A stretch of 64,000 bases of DNA from Lachnospiraceae bacterium (lineage in GTDB: Bacteria > Bacillota_A > Clostridia > Lachnospirales > Lachnospiraceae), in assembly GCA_900764695.1 (NCBI GenBank), contig CAAFOY010000084.1, positions 1-64,000 of the forward strand. The letters are read 5' to 3'. A program made the position numbers and the translations under genes. Below the pieces are notes generated by a model, which ran no database searches, was not told the DNA's origin, and saw only the letters and a program-made list of their open reading frames with translations. Below are positions 37,632 to 46,645 of this stretch, in pieces (the first letter of the stretch is position 1; each line of letters opens with the position of its first letter).

Positions 37632-38504
37632 TTATCCTTTTACTGCTCCTGCTGTCAAACTTTCCATTACCTGTTTCTGTAATATGATAAAGAATATAAT
37701 TGTTGGTAATACCGTAATTACTACTGCCGCAAAAAGTGCAGAATAGTTATTTGCAAATGTTCCTAAATAATAGTTAAGTGCTATAGGTACTGTTCTTGCC
37801 GTATCCCCACTTGTAAGCATTAATGCGAAGTAGAATTCATTCCATGTATTGATAAACTGTAACATTGCGATTGTTGCAAGTCCCGGTTTAGCTAATGGTA
37901 AAACTACCTTTGTAAATGTCTGAATAAATGTAGCTCCATCAATATACGCTGATTCTTCTAATGCTAAAGGTATTGTTTTGTAATAACTTGTCATAACGAA
38001 GAATGACATTGGAATACCCATAGCTGCATAAACAATAATTAATCCAAGCTTTGTATCATACAATCCGACTGTCTTAAAGATTGAGAACAATGGCTGTGAA
38101 ATTGCCTGTGCAGGAAGCATTAATGATGCTGAAATCATAAGAACCAAAATTGTTTTTAATTTAAAATTATATCTTGCTGTTACATATGCACACATTGCAA
38201 CTACGCATAATGTAACTAATACGCTGACACCTACTACAATTACACTGTTTAAGAAATATTTCTGAATAGGTGCATATTTAAATGCATCTGCATAGTTTTT
38301 AAAATTAAAGCTCTTTGGCAATGACAATGCTGATGCATTGATTTCTGCATAAGTTTTAAATGAACTTAATGCTGCCCAAATAATAGGTCCAATTGAAATA
38401 GCTACTATTATTAATAAGAAAATATATTTCGCAATGCCTGCGATTACTCTAATAGCAAGAGGCTGTTTTTTTAAAGTTCTTGGTACGTTAATTGTTTCTG
38501 ACAT
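37632..38504 (-). CDS. Sugar ABC transporter permease (MalG-type)
   Basis: The 290 residues have six predicted membrane segments (first: YIFLLIIVAISIGPIIWAAL) and the EAA loop ALEESAYIDGATFIQTFTKVVLPLAKPG, which contacts the ATPase. The MalG-type ending (VMESLTAGAVKG) is typical. No ATPase gene is in the cluster; Firmicutes often use a shared MsmK-type subunit. GAGGAGG precedes the ATG, 2 bases after the other permease stop. Confidence 0.92.
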   Translation of the reverse strand: MSETINVPRTLKKQPLAIRVIAGIAKYIFLLIIVAISIGPIIWAALSSFKTYAEINASALSLPKSFNFKNYADAFKYAPIQKYFLNSVIVVGVSVLVTLCVVAMCAYVTARYNFKLKTILVLMISASLMLPAQAISQPLFSIFKTVGLYDTKLGLIIVYAAMGIPMSFFVMTSYYKTIPLALEESAYIDGATFIQTFTKVVLPLAKPGLATIAMLQFINTWNEFYFALMLTSGDTARTVPIALNYYLGTFANNYSALFAAVVITVLPTIIFFIILQKQVMESLTAGAVKG

Positions 38505-38505
38505 T

Positions 38506-39390
38506 TTATACCTCCTCTATTTCTTTCTTCTGATTAAACAATCTCTGAATTAATATAACTAATACAAGTCCTAAGATAATCTGAATTACACCTACTGCAT
38601 TAGCTTTACCATAGTTATTTTCAAGTGTTATGATTTTATATAAATACATTGGAAGATTAAGAGTTGAGTTTCCAGGGCCTCCTCGTGTTGTCATGTAAAT
38701 GATATCGAACTGAGAAACCATTGCTACTGATGCTAAAATTACACATGTTCCAAATGCATTTTTCATCATTGGAATTGTAATGTATCTGTCAGCCTGTCCT
38801 GCTGTAGCTCCATCAACCTGAGCTGCTTCATATATTTCAGGGCTTATAGCTCCCATTTCACCTAAGAATATAAGCATATTAAATCCTGAGTAGAAAACCC
38901 ATGTAGCTGTTACTGTCCAGAAAGCATATTTTGAATTTCCGAAAAGGTTAACAACCTGCATAGTATCAATACCTAATTTTTCATATAACATTTTTACTAC
39001 ACCGAATGTAGGGTTTAAAAGCAATGAGTACATAACTGCTGTTGCTGCTGTTGGAATAATGTTAGGAATTACATATGCAACTCTTGCAAATTTCCATCCC
39101 TTTGGCTTTCTTCTTAAAATAAGAGCCATTATAAATCCCATAAGCACATGTAATGTTGACTGAATTACTACCCATTTTAATGTATTTATGATAGATACTC
39201 TAAAATCCGGGTCTGCAAATATTGTCTTGAAATTATCTAATCCTAAAAATGTTGGCGACTGAGTCAATGTATAATTACAAAACGAAGTTGCCATAACCAT
39301 TATGAATGGAATAGCATACACTATGCAAAATAGGATTACACAAGGCAATGCAAATAAAAATATCCATCCTCTCTTGTTTTTTGTAGACAT
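38506..39390 (-). CDS. Sugar ABC transporter permease (MalF-type)
   Basis: The 294 residues have six membrane segments (GWIFLFALPCVILFCIVYAIPF first) and the EAA loop EIYEAAQVDGATAGQADRYITIPMM. The length suits the CUT1 oligosaccharide family. GAAAGGAAG precedes the ATG. A strong hairpin separates it from the binding-protein gene upstream, so the permeases are made at lower level than the binding protein. Confidence 0.92.
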   Translation of the reverse strand: MSTKNKRGWIFLFALPCVILFCIVYAIPFIMVMATSFCNYTLTQSPTFLGLDNFKTIFADPDFRVSIINTLKWVVIQSTLHVLMGFIMALILRRKPKGWKFARVAYVIPNIIPTAATAVMYSLLLNPTFGVVKMLYEKLGIDTMQVVNLFGNSKYAFWTVTATWVFYSGFNMLIFLGEMGAISPEIYEAAQVDGATAGQADRYITIPMMKNAFGTCVILASVAMVSQFDIIYMTTRGGPGNSTLNLPMYLYKIITLENNYGKANAVGVIQIILGLVLVILIQRLFNQKKEIEEV

Positions 39391-39415
39391 ATTTTATACT
39401 TCCTTTCAAAAAAAT

Positions 39416-39447
39416 AGTGTTGCACTAACTTTTATTAGTGCAACACT
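39416..39447 (-). terminator. Hairpin between binding-protein and permease genes
   Basis: Perfect 12-bp arms AGTGTTGCACTA / TAGTGCAACACT with an 8-base loop, followed on the minus strand by ATTTTTTTG. It would terminate most transcripts after the binding-protein gene, a common arrangement in sugar ABC operons. Confidence 0.85.
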
Positions 39448-39460
39448 TGATTGTTAAGAA

Positions 39461-40786
39461 TTAATCATTTTTCTGCGCTGCATCTGTAAGCTTCTTACAA
39501 AATCCTTTTGCATCTAAGCTGCCACTTGCAAGTTCAGGTAACTGATTTGAAAATTCATCGATTACATTCTGATACCAGTAAGCCTGATTCTGACCATATG
39601 TATATGTTGCTTTTGACTGAATATCTAATACTTCTGCCATTAACGGATCAGATTCCTTTAAGCTTTCAGGTACTTCAATGTTACTTGATACAGGCTGTAA
39701 TCCTGCCATTTCCAATGCCTTTAACTGATTTTCAGCTGTTGTCTCAAACTTAAGGAATGCTACTGCTGCTTTAATCTTTTCAGGGTCTTTTGCACCTACC
39801 ATGTCACCAGGTGTTGGAACACTTTCCATTCCGTTTCCTGGAAGAAGCATGATACCAACTTTGTCATAGAATCCTTCAGGTGCTTTGTCTTCGCTCTTGA
39901 AATCAGGAATCATCCATGGTCCGTTAGGAAGCATTGCTACTTCACCGTTAAAGAAGTGAGTTGCCATTGTGTCATATTTTCCGCCTAAAGCATCTGCTGT
40001 TGTGTAGTTCTTTAACATCTTCTGAAGTTCTGCTGTTGCTTTTTCAACTACAGGTACATTGTAATCTGTTGGATACTGAGTATTCATAAATGTGTTTCCT
40101 TCATCTCCTGCAGTTCCGATTAAAGCACTGTACCAAAGATTTGATAACCAACCTAAGTCTGCACTATCCATACTTACAGGTGTGATACCTTTTGATTTTA
40201 ATGTGTCACAAGCTTCATAGAATTCATCCCATGTGCTATAAGCTACATCAGGAGCTTCGATTCCTGCTTTTTTGAATAAATCTTTGTTATAGTAGATATA
40301 TGAAATTTCCTTTGATACAGGAATTCCGTATACCTTACCTTCATATGAGTTGAATTCAAGATCCTGTTCACTAAACATTGCTTTCCATTCCGGATCATCA
40401 TCTAAATATGATGTTATATCCTGAACCTTTCCTGATTCAGCAGCTAAAGCCGTAATGTTGTTACCACCGTTTAATACGATGTCAGGAAGATCACCACTTG
40501 AGATTAATAATTTAATCTTCTGGTTGTAAGAATCTGTTGTAGGAATTTCTTCAAATTTAAATTCTACGTTCTTACCTTCTTCTGTCTTCTGGAATGCATC
40601 AAATAAATATTCATAATAATCTGCTGCATAATCAGTACCTACATGGTAGTTAATTACATTCAATACTACCTTTCCATCATCGCTCTTTGTGTCGTTCTTG
40701 CTTGACTTTCCGTCTGAGCCACAGCCTGTCATAAGACCAGCTACCATTGTCAAGCACATGAGTGCACATAACATTTTCTTTCTCAT
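39461..40786 (-). CDS. Sugar ABC transporter substrate-binding lipoprotein (family 1)
   Basis: The 441 residues begin with a lipoprotein signal (MRKKMLCALMCLTMVAGLMTGC, lipobox LMTGC). The family-1 fold follows: VVLNVINYH, an aromatic-rich cleft, and GEVAMLPNGPWMIPDF, a segment characteristic of oligosaccharide-binding proteins such as MalE-like and MsmE-like. It is the first gene of the importer-phosphorylase-nagB operon. AAGGAGG precedes the ATG. Specificity unknown. Confidence 0.92.
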   Translation of the reverse strand: MRKKMLCALMCLTMVAGLMTGCGSDGKSSKNDTKSDDGKVVLNVINYHVGTDYAADYYEYLFDAFQKTEEGKNVEFKFEEIPTTDSYNQKIKLLISSGDLPDIVLNGGNNITALAAESGKVQDITSYLDDDPEWKAMFSEQDLEFNSYEGKVYGIPVSKEISYIYYNKDLFKKAGIEAPDVAYSTWDEFYEACDTLKSKGITPVSMDSADLGWLSNLWYSALIGTAGDEGNTFMNTQYPTDYNVPVVEKATAELQKMLKNYTTADALGGKYDTMATHFFNGEVAMLPNGPWMIPDFKSEDKAPEGFYDKVGIMLLPGNGMESVPTPGDMVGAKDPEKIKAAVAFLKFETTAENQLKALEMAGLQPVSSNIEVPESLKESDPLMAEVLDIQSKATYTYGQNQAYWYQNVIDEFSNQLPELASGSLDAKGFCKKLTDAAQKND

Positions 40787-41094
40787 ATCTTAACTTCCTC
40801 CTTAAAGTTGTTTTGTTTATGTTCACATTATATTGTTTTATTGCAAATATCTGAATAGAATATTTTTACATAAACTTGTGTTTTTTTTACATTATATATA
40901 GTAAAAAATCACATACTACCGTGTTGTTTATTTAATTTTTTATACATTTTAGACAATACCATTAATAAATTTACTTTTTATTTATTGTAAATATTAAATA
41001 TAAGGAGAATAAGTGTAAAATTGTTAGATAATTTGGCAAATTATGTAAAAATTTACGGATGAAACCTGCTATTTTAGATTTCATCCGTAACTAT
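40787..41094. other. 308-bp gap upstream of the sugar operon
   Basis: AT-rich. On the minus strand a TATAAT lies at 40827-40832, about 45 bases before the binding-protein start, but there is no clear -35 box, which fits activator-dependent transcription. A terminator for the MFS gene occupies 41053-41090. No open frame or clear CcpA site was recognised. Confidence 0.5.
41053..41090 (-). terminator. MFS gene terminator
   Basis: Perfect 12-bp arms TTACGGATGAAA / TTTCATCCGTAA with a 14-base loop and a minus-strand tail ATTTTTAC. It lies a few bases past the MFS stop. Confidence 0.85.
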
Positions 41095-42291
41095 TTAAAT
41101 CTTACTCTTAAGTTTGTTCATCTTTTCCGACATTATAAACATAACTAAAGTAATTAACATAATATATATTGGAAATAGTGCGATTGTTATGTACTGGGAT
41201 ATTATTCCGAACAAAGCCGGCATAATAATAACTCCCATATATGCAAATGCCATCTGTATTCCTATAATTGCCTGCGAATTTTCTTTTCCAAAATTATCAG
41301 GCGTAGCATGTATTACTGATGGATATATTGGAGCACATCCAAATCCGACAAAGCCCAGACCTATTAGAGGGAATATTTCTTTTAACATTTTGTAACTTGA
41401 AAATAACTGATTTGCCGGAATTAGCAAAAATACAACTCCTATTAAAATTCCGCATATTCCAAGTCTGATCATTTTTTTATCGCCAAATTTGTCTGCTATA
41501 AAGCCACTCAAAAATCTGCCACCCGTAATTCCAATATAAAACAATCCAACAAAACTTGCTGCTGTATGGTTGCTTAACCCTCTGTTTATTACAAAATAAC
41601 TTGATGCCCATAATCCTGTCGTCTGTTCTACCGCACAGTAGCAAAAAAACGCTATCAAAACAAAAGCTACACCTTTTATTTTAAATATTTCTTTTAATTT
41701 CTTTGGTTCTTTCTTTTCAGTTATGCTTTCTTCATTTTTTTCCTGATTTATTTTCCATAACGGTAATGCCGCAAATAAAACAATAGTTAGAACAAGCTGT
41801 ATTACTGATATTGCCAAATATCCTCCACGCCATCCCTTTCCAAGTGACATTGCTACACCCATTACATACGGTCCAACAGCTGCTCCAATTCCCCAGAAAC
41901 AGTGTAACCAGCTCATATGTCTTGACGCGAAATGAAGAGCAACATAATTGTTAAGCGCTGCATCTATTGCTCCTGCTCCCAATCCATAAGGAATCGCAAG
42001 GAAGCATAACATATAAAAGTTTCCGGAAACTGAAAATCCAAATAATGCAACAGCTGTTAAAAGTGTACTTACTGCCGAAATCATTCCCGTTCCAAACTTA
42101 TATATTATCTTTTCAGAAAATAAACTTGAAATAACCGTTCCACAGGAAATTAACATTGAAATAATTCCCTCCATTGACAGCTGCGCCCCTAAATCCAAAT
42201 GCATTTGCGGCCAAGCTGAACCTAAAAGTGAATCCGGCAATCCAAGACTAATAAATGCCAAATAAATAAGCGCTAATAATAATGTAACCAT
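41095..42291 (-). CDS. Major facilitator superfamily transporter (FucP-like branch)
   Basis: The 398 residues form twelve predicted membrane helices. The N-terminal half has LPDSLLGSAWPQMH and GLGAGAIDAALNNYVALHFASRHMSWLHCFWGIGAAVGPY, a pattern of the sugar MFS group that includes fucose permease relatives. A central cytoplasmic loop (NQEKNEESITEKKEPKKLKE) separates the halves. A monosaccharide substrate is plausible but not proven. GAGAGGA precedes the ATG. It lies alone between two terminator-like hairpins, amid sugar genes. Confidence 0.85.
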   Translation of the reverse strand: MVTLLLALIYLAFISLGLPDSLLGSAWPQMHLDLGAQLSMEGIISMLISCGTVISSLFSEKIIYKFGTGMISAVSTLLTAVALFGFSVSGNFYMLCFLAIPYGLGAGAIDAALNNYVALHFASRHMSWLHCFWGIGAAVGPYVMGVAMSLGKGWRGGYLAISVIQLVLTIVLFAALPLWKINQEKNEESITEKKEPKKLKEIFKIKGVAFVLIAFFCYCAVEQTTGLWASSYFVINRGLSNHTAASFVGLFYIGITGGRFLSGFIADKFGDKKMIRLGICGILIGVVFLLIPANQLFSSYKMLKEIFPLIGLGFVGFGCAPIYPSVIHATPDNFGKENSQAIIGIQMAFAYMGVIIMPALFGIISQYITIALFPIYIMLITLVMFIMSEKMNKLKSKI

Positions 42292-42498
42292 ATTCTTTCC
42301 TCTCTTTTATATTCATTTAAATTAACATTTTATATAAATATTAGTATTCAAGAATTTAATTTCTTTAATTTACTTATAATAATTAATTATTTACTTTCTT
42401 TTATGCTAATACTAATTAATACTCTCATTTTCAATTTCCCATTGCTATAGTGTATCAGTTTTCCTCTATTTTATATATATTTTTTTACAAAAAAATAC

Positions 42499-42539
42499 CT
42501 CCTTTCAGACTATGGTTTTACCCAAATTATCAAAAGGAG
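42499..42539 (-). terminator. Terminator or attenuator upstream of the MFS gene
   Basis: Minus-strand CTCCTTT / AAAGGAG stem followed by GTATTTTTTTG. Its right arm adjoins a second possible pairing CAGAC (42573-42577) with GTCTG (42506-42510), which encloses an ACGG-GCAA-CCGT tetraloop hairpin (42557-42568). The two stems could not both form easily, the usual layout of a regulated terminator. It may equally end the upstream operon. The rest of the gap to the MFS gene is AT-rich. Confidence 0.55.
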
Positions 42540-42649
42540 ATATTCTTTGAATTTTCACGGTTGCCCGTTATCGTCTGTAATCTGATTTATTTTCATTATT
42601 AACAAACCTGATGACATGACATTTATTTAGTTGAAATTTGCATTTAGGT

Positions 42650-42706
42650 CTACAGCCATATGCCTATTTTGAAAATTATATAAAGCATATGACTTCAAGA
42701 CCCGGG
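42650..42706 (-). terminator. Two-step hairpin after the 52-residue peptide gene
   Basis: Inverted repeat of two blocks: GGTCT / AGACC outside and CATATGC / GCATATG inside, with a symmetric internal loop of about six bases per side. It lies 18 bases beyond the peptide gene's stop. There is no U-tract, so it may be a stability or processing stem. Confidence 0.5.
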
Positions 42707-42723
42707 AAATGAGAAAGCGACTT

Positions 42724-42882
42724 TTAATATAAACCTGTCCAACCACTGTTTCCATTATTTATATCTATTACATGATCTAATCCATTCAAAAAATCATCAT
42801 CACTAACACCGCTTGTTGTTATTACATCTTTTGTATCAAATTCTATTATTTCCATTTTAGGATATTCATATTTTCTCTTCAT
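42724..42882 (-). CDS. Small peptide of 52 residues with a conserved-looking leader
   Basis: The frame reads MKRKYEYPKMEIIEFDTKDV, then ITTSGVSDDDFLNGLDHVI and DINNGNSGWTGLY. ATG at 42882 has AAGGAG seven bases upstream and lies 10 bases after the stop of the secreted glycan-binding protein, so it is likely co-translated. The pattern Y-x-x-P-x-x-E-(hydrophobic) ... D-(V/I)-I-T-T-S-G recalls short proteins seen in other gut Clostridia, often behind surface-protein genes. Their function is unknown to me. The ITTSG segment could be a leader/core border of a modified or exported peptide, but no modifying enzyme or dedicated exporter is adjacent. Not a truncated known domain as far as I can see. 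Confidence 0.65.
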   Translation of the reverse strand: MKRKYEYPKMEIIEFDTKDVITTSGVSDDDFLNGLDHVIDINNGNSGWTGLY

Positions 42883-42892
42883 GTATTTCTCC

Positions 42893-44641
42893 TTACTGTG
42901 CCTGATTAGCATTGTACTTTGTTGCCCAACCTTCTATCATAGCTTTTATAGTCTCTCCAAGTCTATTAAGTTCAGCCTGTCCGCCCTCGCTTTGTGTCAT
43001 GTTATACGCAACCTGTGCAACTGATCTTGTATCACTCATATTGTCAGAATAAACTGTTGTAGTTGTTCCATCTTTATAAGTAATTGTTACATATGCATTT
43101 GCAATAAAACCTCTTGCAAAATTTTCTTCTTTAATATTTACAACTGAGCCACAGTAAGTATTTGTTTTTGCACTTTCGTTTTCTCCATACCAACCATTAT
43201 TTGCAATATCTAATTTTGTATAGTTACTTTCTTTTTCTAATACGTTACCATTTTTTTCATATAAATCTTTTGTAGTTATAAGCATTCCTTCCTTTATAGC
43301 TTTCTGCTCATTAACCGCTTTATAATTATCGCTTGTAACTGTTGTCTGGAATCTCATTCCATAAGGATCTGCCGTTCTGATTCCTGCACCATTTGCAATT
43401 GATAAGTTTAATGTATTTACAGCTTCCAAATTAATATTGTCTTTTACTGTTAATCCATCACCTTTTTTGTACATTTCTTCATTATAATAATAACCGTATG
43501 TAGCATCTCCATTAACTGTATATGTATCTCCATATGCCGCTTCTGTAGTTGAATCTCCTTCTGTTACAGTATAAACCGGTGAATAAATGTTAAATTCGTA
43601 CATTGCTGCCCATACCTGTGCAGTACTAGATTGATGCAAAGGCATTCTATTTATTGTAAATCTCACATATTGATATTCATTATCTTTATCTTCACATTCA
43701 CCGGACTGACTTCTACTCCAATTTTCATTGTCATCGTTCTCATTATTATTCCACAGCATAGTCCATGTGCTCTGATCATTAGAACCTTCTATAACATATT
43801 TCCATGTCTGACCATACTGACTTTCACTATCTGATGTATCAGCCTTGGCCTCTTCTAATGTTGGATACGCATCTTTTTGGAATAAAACATTGAATCCCTC
43901 TATTTTTCTAGTTTTTCCTAAATCAACTATTATGTACTGACCATTTCCATTTCCATTTCCGCCCCATCTTGATGAAGTGTTTCCATCGGTAACATTTGTA
44001 GCCGGAAATCCACCAGCCTCATTACCGCTTCCTCCGTCACTATAATATCCTTTCGCCGAGCATCCTTTTGCAACATTTGTCACTTTAGAATCACTAATTT
44101 TAACACCATAAGCACAAAATTCTCTCATTGCAGTCCAAACAAGCGTACCTGGAATATTAGTTATTTTTATTCTTAATTTATTATATACGTTTTCTCCGTA
44201 TTCCGTGTTTTTTCCTGTTAAAGATTTACTGTTATCAGAATTGTTACTATTGTCCCATAACATATCCCAATTACTTTCATCATCCGTTCCTTCAACTGTA
44301 TATCCCCACTCTCCGTCGTCTCTTGAGGCTTCAAATACAATCTTAAAATCTGATATTTTATAATATGCTCCTAAATCAATTGTTATTGTTCCTGTAATTC
44401 TGCCACCTGCTATCCATAAATTATTTTCATTTCCATCTACAATGTCAGATAAGCTTCCACTAGATACTCCCATATCCGAAGTAACTGTTTTTCCATAAGT
44501 CACACACTCATTTCCGGAAAATGTACTTACTTCGCATGTAGTTGTATCGTCTCCCTTAACAGCTGCATAATCACCCATACCAACTGTTGACACGGTCATT
44601 ATTGCTGCAAGAGACATTGCCAATAATTTCAATTTTTTCAT
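42893..44641 (-). CDS. Secreted F5/8-type glycan-binding protein without an enzyme domain
   Basis: From ATG 44641 (GGAGATGG upstream) the protein has 582 residues: signal peptide (MKKLKLLAMSLAAIMTVSTVG), two F5/8-type C modules (about 45-180 and 185-360; IVDGNENNLWIAGG and NVTDGNTSSRWGG, each with aromatic binding loops and DLG-strand motifs), a short linker, and a C-terminal domain (about 390-575) with GAGIRTADPYGMRFQTTV. That last segment recurs in surface proteins of Clostridia as a domain of unknown role. No wall anchor or catalytic motif is seen. The modules resemble those of the giant protein. The gene diverges from the YesM/YesN pair, whose control it may share; a minus-strand TATAAT lies at 44674-44679 without a good -35. 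Confidence 0.78.
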   Translation of the reverse strand: MKKLKLLAMSLAAIMTVSTVGMGDYAAVKGDDTTTCEVSTFSGNECVTYGKTVTSDMGVSSGSLSDIVDGNENNLWIAGGRITGTITIDLGAYYKISDFKIVFEASRDDGEWGYTVEGTDDESNWDMLWDNSNNSDNSKSLTGKNTEYGENVYNKLRIKITNIPGTLVWTAMREFCAYGVKISDSKVTNVAKGCSAKGYYSDGGSGNEAGGFPATNVTDGNTSSRWGGNGNGNGQYIIVDLGKTRKIEGFNVLFQKDAYPTLEEAKADTSDSESQYGQTWKYVIEGSNDQSTWTMLWNNNENDDNENWSRSQSGECEDKDNEYQYVRFTINRMPLHQSSTAQVWAAMYEFNIYSPVYTVTEGDSTTEAAYGDTYTVNGDATYGYYYNEEMYKKGDGLTVKDNINLEAVNTLNLSIANGAGIRTADPYGMRFQTTVTSDNYKAVNEQKAIKEGMLITTKDLYEKNGNVLEKESNYTKLDIANNGWYGENESAKTNTYCGSVVNIKEENFARGFIANAYVTITYKDGTTTTVYSDNMSDTRSVAQVAYNMTQSEGGQAELNRLGETIKAMIEGWATKYNANQAQ

Positions 44642-44764
44642 CTTTCCATCTCCATTCTTTATATGATAATGCAATTATATCGGAGTTATTTTTCAGTTTT
44701 AATGTAATATTTTTACAAATACTTTGAATTTTTTTACCATTTTTAGACATTTTTTACAATTTCT

Positions 44765-44792
44765 TTGTATACTTTAATATTTTTGATATAAT
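44765..44792 (+). promoter_or_regulatory. Promoter of the YesM/YesN genes
   Basis: TTGTAT and TATAAT with 16-base spacing. The transcript's leader has a 10-bp inverted repeat TAAAGTAATT / AATTACTTTA at 44806-44835, a possible operator or stem. Confidence 0.6.
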
Positions 44793-44875
44793 GTTTATAG
44801 CATTCTAAAGTAATTCTTTAAAAATAATTACTTTAAGGTACGGAACTATAAAATAACATCATTCGAGGACAAGGC

Positions 44876-46630
44876 ATGGCAAAAGGATTTTTACATAAAA
44901 AAAGGAAACTAAGAACACAGGTTACCATATTAATTACAGTTACTATTGCATTTGCTTTAGTTATTAGTGGTGCATTATTTTGCTATAAGACTATTAATGA
45001 ACTTCAAAAAAGTTTTAAAGAACAGATTTTTCAGGAAAGCCGCTCTACAATTAGTGCCATATCAACTAATATAGATACTATCGATTCAATATATCGTATA
45101 TTAATTTCAAACACCAGCGTATATGATTGGTTAGAGAACAATTATGCTGACTCAACTAATTCGGTTACTACTGCAAAACAGATAACTTCTTCCCTTATCA
45201 TGAATAATTTGTGGGAAAAAAGTTATCTTGAATCAGTTTATATTTATAACAAACGCGGAAAGCAGGTTCATGTTTCAAAAAATGAAACAAATTCTTCATT
45301 AATTATGAATAGAAGGATTTACAATTCTCTTACATCTCCTTCTCCTTCACTTTCATTTAGAACCTTTAATGATTCAAACTGCATTTATTTTATAAAGACA
45401 ATATACAGTTCAAATAATGGTCAGCAGATTGGCGATATTCTTATTTCAATTAACATTAATGAATGGATGTTCTCCCTTAGTCAATATGTTTCTAACGATT
45501 GGCGTATATTTATATACAATGATGATTTAGAAGTTATGTCGGGTTTTAAATATAATGCTGAATCAACTAAATTATCATCAATACATAAACAGATTAATGC
45601 AATTGATGCATTGAAAATATCCTCTGTTAAATTTGATTCTGACGATTACTTTGTTTTGTCAAATGAAATGGAGTCTATTAACATCAACGCTGCTGTACTT
45701 GCCCCTGTCAGTCAGATAGAACATCAGATTTACAATATTCTTTTGCCATATATTATTGCAATCATATCAATTATAATTATTGTTTTAATATTTGCATTTG
45801 GAATAAGCAGACTAATCACACAGCCTATTTCCTTAATGATTAATTATGTAAATCGAATTGCGCAGGGAGATTACTCAGGAAATATAAACGGGCTTGAAAA
45901 ATACGAAGAATTTTATTCTCTCCAATTATCAGTTAACTATATGTTGGATGAGATTCATTCCTTCCACGAAGATATTACGGAACAAAAGTTATTGTTAAAG
46001 GATTCTGAAATACGTGCATTGCAATCTCAGATTAATCCTCACTTTCTCTTTAATGTACTTAATGCTATTGCATGGAAAGCTGAGATGTCTGATAACAATG
46101 AAATTTATGATATGACGATTGCTCTTGGAGAATTATTAAAAGCAACTGTAAAATCTAAAAATGACTTTGCAATACCTCTTTCAGAAGAATTAAAATATGT
46201 CAAATTTTACAGTTACTTACAAAGAATTAGATTTGAAGACCGAATAAGCATCAACTTTCATATTGATGCAGGTCTTGATTCATATAAAGTTCCTGTATTT
46301 TGTATACAGACACTTGTTGAAAATGCTTATGTTCATGGTCTTGAACCAAAAGAAAGTTCAGGTGAACTAAACATTTACTTATACGAAAAATATGAATATC
46401 TTCATATTTCAATTGAAGATAATGGTATTGGATTTAATGAAATCCCTGATTTTAATAACCAGGCACCTTCATCTAAAGAATCAGGTACATCTAAAGGGCA
46501 TACCCACGTTGGTCTTCGTAACCTAAATCGGAGATTAATATTAATGTATGGTCCTGAATGTGCCTTACATATTGAAAGTACTCCTATGGTAAAGACAGCT
46601 ATTTCATTTAAAATTCCATGTGAAAAATAA
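44876..46630 (+). CDS. Sensor histidine kinase, YesM type
   Basis: The 584 residues: membrane helix 1 (about 17-39, ILITVTIAFALVISGAL), an extracellular sensor domain (40-285) of the dCache type by position, helix 2 (286-310, IIAIISIIIIVLIFAFGI), HAMP (about 312-362), the His_kinase domain with ALQSQINPHFLFNVLNAIAW (phosphorylated His near 388), and an ATPase domain with LVENAYVHGLEP and HVGLRNLNRRL. YesM-class kinases sense extracellular sugars or oligosaccharides and act on a YesN regulator, which is next. The start ATG is 44876 with GAGGACAAGG upstream. It lies amid glycan genes. Confidence 0.92.
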   Translation: MAKGFLHKKRKLRTQVTILITVTIAFALVISGALFCYKTINELQKSFKEQIFQESRSTISAISTNIDTIDSIYRILISNTSVYDWLENNYADSTNSVTTAKQITSSLIMNNLWEKSYLESVYIYNKRGKQVHVSKNETNSSLIMNRRIYNSLTSPSPSLSFRTFNDSNCIYFIKTIYSSNNGQQIGDILISININEWMFSLSQYVSNDWRIFIYNDDLEVMSGFKYNAESTKLSSIHKQINAIDALKISSVKFDSDDYFVLSNEMESININAAVLAPVSQIEHQIYNILLPYIIAIISIIIIVLIFAFGISRLITQPISLMINYVNRIAQGDYSGNINGLEKYEEFYSLQLSVNYMLDEIHSFHEDITEQKLLLKDSEIRALQSQINPHFLFNVLNAIAWKAEMSDNNEIYDMTIALGELLKATVKSKNDFAIPLSEELKYVKFYSYLQRIRFEDRISINFHIDAGLDSYKVPVFCIQTLVENAYVHGLEPKESSGELNIYLYEKYEYLHISIEDNGIGFNEIPDFNNQAPSSKESGTSKGHTHVGLRNLNRRLILMYGPECALHIESTPMVKTAISFKIPCEK

Positions 46631-46645
46631 GAAAGGTGTGATAGT

